This document shows positions 5,936 through 7,031 of a stretch of 7,031 nt of DNA, piece after piece. Position numbers and translations under genes: made by a program. The DNA lies in assembly GCA_035546355.1 (NCBI GenBank), contig DATKEH010000076.1, positions 1-7,031 of the forward strand, given 5' to 3'. The notes under the pieces are model-generated. The model had not been told where the DNA came from and did not search any database. It saw only the letters and a program-made list of their open reading frames with translations. The stretch comes from DATKEH01 sp035546355 (GTDB lineage Bacteria > Acidobacteriota > Thermoanaerobaculia > Multivoradales > JAIOJS01). Every line of letters starts with the position of its first letter. Position 1 is the stretch's first letter.

Positions 5936-6712
5936 GTGCCACTCCGGGGCAAGGGGGCGGTGGTCACCGGCGGCGGCCGCGGCATCGGCGCCGCGGTGGC
6001 GCGGGAGCTCGCCGCCGCCGGCGCGGCGGTGGTGGTCGCCGCCCGCTCGCGCGCGCAGATCGAGGCGGTGGCGGCGGAGCTCTCGGCGGCCGGCCGGCGC
6101 GCCTTCGCCGTCGCCTGCGACGTCACCGACCCGGCGCAGGTCGAGGCGCTGCGCGACGCAGCCGTCGAACGGCTCGGCCAGGTCGACGTGCTGGTCAACA
6201 ACGCCGGCGTGGCCCACTCCGCGCCGCTCAAGTCGATCCGCCTCGGCGAGTGGGAGCGGCTGTTCGCCGTCAACGTCACCGGCACCATGCTGTGCACCCA
6301 GGCGTTCCTGCCCGCCATGGTCGAGCGCGGCTGGGGGCGGGTGGTCAACGTCGCCTCGGTCGCCGGCAAGATGGGCGCCGCCTACATCGCCGCCTACGCC
6401 GCCGCCAAGCACGCGGTGGTCGGCTTTACCCGCGCCGTGGGGGTCGAAGTGGCGGCCCGGGGCGTCACCGTCAACGCGGTGTGCCCGGGCTACGTCGACA
6501 CCGAGATGACCGTCGAGTCGGTGGCGCGGATCGTCGGCAAGACCGGCATCTCCGAGCGGCAGGCGCTCGAGCACGTGCGCCGCACCAGCCCGCAGAACCG
6601 GCTGATGGAGGCGGGCGAGGTAGCGTACCTGGTGGCATGCCTCTGCCATCCCCGCGCCGGCGGCATCAACGCCCAGGCCCTGGTGCTCGACGGCGGCGGG
6701 GTGCAGTCGTGA
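5936..6712 (+). CDS. SDR-family NAD(P)-dependent oxidoreductase (FabG/3-hydroxyacyl-CoA dehydrogenase-like)
   Basis: The 258-aa product is a complete classical short-chain dehydrogenase, a soluble enzyme interconverting hydroxyl and keto groups with a nicotinamide cofactor. The cofactor loop TGGGRGIG is at 11-18, CDVTD at 61-65 and NNAG at 88-91. The catalytic tetrad is N113, S141, Y154 and K158 (YAAAK), and the PGYVDT segment is at 184-189. The end of the second strand reads AARS (35-38) with no acidic residue, and R15 and R37 are present, which leans to NADP(H). The segment ARIVGKTGISERQA at 197-210 followed by SPQNRLMEAGEVA resembles, from memory, SDRs found next to RidA in 2-aminobenzoyl-CoA/salicylyl-CoA-type clusters, where a 3-hydroxyacyl-CoA dehydrogenase step would fit. 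The GTG start is fixed by the promoter 6 nt upstream. It overlaps the RidA-family gene by 4 nt. The SDR class is certain; the substrate is inferred. Confidence 0.97.
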   Translation: MPLRGKGAVVTGGGRGIGAAVARELAAAGAAVVVAARSRAQIEAVAAELSAAGRRAFAVACDVTDPAQVEALRDAAVERLGQVDVLVNNAGVAHSAPLKSIRLGEWERLFAVNVTGTMLCTQAFLPAMVERGWGRVVNVASVAGKMGAAYIAAYAAAKHAVVGFTRAVGVEVAARGVTVNAVCPGYVDTEMTVESVARIVGKTGISERQALEHVRRTSPQNRLMEAGEVAYLVACLCHPRAGGINAQALVLDGGGVQS

Positions 6713-7031
6713 GCGGCGCCCCGGAGGGGCTGCAGCCGGTGAATCCGCCGGCTTTGGGCGCCCCGCTCGGCTACTCCAACGGGATCGTGGCGCCAGCCGG
6801 CTGGCGGTGGCTGTTCGTCGCCGGCCAGGTGGCGTGGGACCTCGAGCACCGCATCGTGGCGGAGGACTTCGCCACCCAGTTCTCGCGCGCACTGCACAAC
6901 GTCCTGGTGGTGGTGAGCGCCGCCGGCGGCGCGCCGCAGCACGTCGCCCGGCTCACCATCTACGTCACCGACCGCCAGGAGTACCTCGCCGCGACGCGCC
7001 GTATCGGCGAGGACTACCGGCGGCAGATGGG
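6709..7031 (+). CDS. RidA/YjgF-family protein, N-terminal part (3' end off the right edge)
   Basis: From the GTG at 6709, which overlaps the SDR stop as GTGA, 107 complete codons remain before the window ends. The family usually has 120-135 aa, so only the last fifth is missing. Matches to the family are PVNPPALGAPLGYSNGI (10-26), LFVAGQVAWD (35-44), FATQFSRALHNVLVVVSAAGG (54-74) and ARLTIYVTDRQEY (80-92). RidA proper hydrolyses reactive enamine/imine intermediates to ketones and ammonia as a homotrimer. The decisive arginine (R105 of E. coli RidA) and the C-terminal Glu are outside the window. The serine of the TSGQ motif is alanine here (A38), so deaminase activity should not be assumed. 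A weak GGGG at 6698-6701 and the overlap point to translational coupling with the SDR. Such RidA-like proteins often sit in catabolic operons. The family call is firm; the reaction is not known. Confidence 0.94.
   Translation, partial: MSGAPEGLQPVNPPALGAPLGYSNGIVAPAGWRWLFVAGQVAWDLEHRIVAEDFATQFSRALHNVLVVVSAAGGAPQHVARLTIYVTDRQEYLAATRRIGEDYRRQM

Noticed and set aside
4866..5942. 358-codon minus-strand open frame across the creatininase gene and both gaps
   Set aside because: It is antisense to a well-supported gene, and its ends are translations of the hairpin repeats (VVGAALxGRPG-like peptides), a known source of spurious hypothetical proteins.
5828..6892. 354-codon minus-strand open frame opposite the SDR and RidA-like genes
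   Set aside because: His/Asp/Gly/Arg-rich antisense shadow; the plus strand encodes two complete family matches.

Overview
The window is very G+C-rich (by eye about 70% or more, with strong G/C third-position bias). It reads as chromosomal DNA of a high-GC, probably free-living bacterium. No rRNA or other taxonomic marker is present, so the phylum is left open. There is no phage, plasmid, CRISPR or transposase gene.

Layout, left to right. (1) 1-220, minus strand: N-terminal part of a two-component response regulator receiver domain, running off the left edge. (2) 221-267: a 47-bp divergent intergenic region. (3) 268-4875, plus: a full-length Lhr-type superfamily 2 helicase of 1535 aa, with both the helicase core and the large C-terminal domain. 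(4) 4876-5012: an intergenic gap holding a composite inverted hairpin repeat. (5) 5013-5774, plus: a creatininase/amidohydrolase-family protein with an altered metal-site motif. (6) 5775-5935: an intergenic gap with a second copy of the composite repeat, a 7-bp inverted repeat and a near-consensus sigma-70-type promoter. (7) 5936-6712, plus: a classical short-chain dehydrogenase/reductase (SDR). (8) 6709-7031, plus: a RidA/YjgF-family protein in a GTGA stop/start overlap with the SDR, cut by the right edge. The last two genes clearly form one transcription unit that continues out of the window. No gene-free stretch exceeds 300 bases.

Two patterns cut across the genes. First, three of the five genes (response regulator, creatininase, SDR) have a -10-like hexamer ending exactly 6 nt before the start codon and no Shine-Dalgarno sequence, which suggests leaderless mRNAs. 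Second, the two gaps flanking the creatininase gene each carry a pair of inverted 29-nt units. Each unit is GTCGTAG, then an 8-bp perfect stem, then a 6-nt loop close to CTCCGC. The four units have three different stem sequences, all fully base-paired, while the foot and loop are conserved. This is the architecture of GTAG-footed REP/REPIN (BIME, SMAG) elements mobilised by RAYT/TnpA-REP enzymes.

Functionally, Lhr is a DNA-repair helicase that appears unrelated to its right-hand neighbours. The SDR-RidA pair resembles genes that accompany CoA-thioester aromatic degradation (2-aminobenzoyl-CoA type), but the genes that would prove this lie outside the window.
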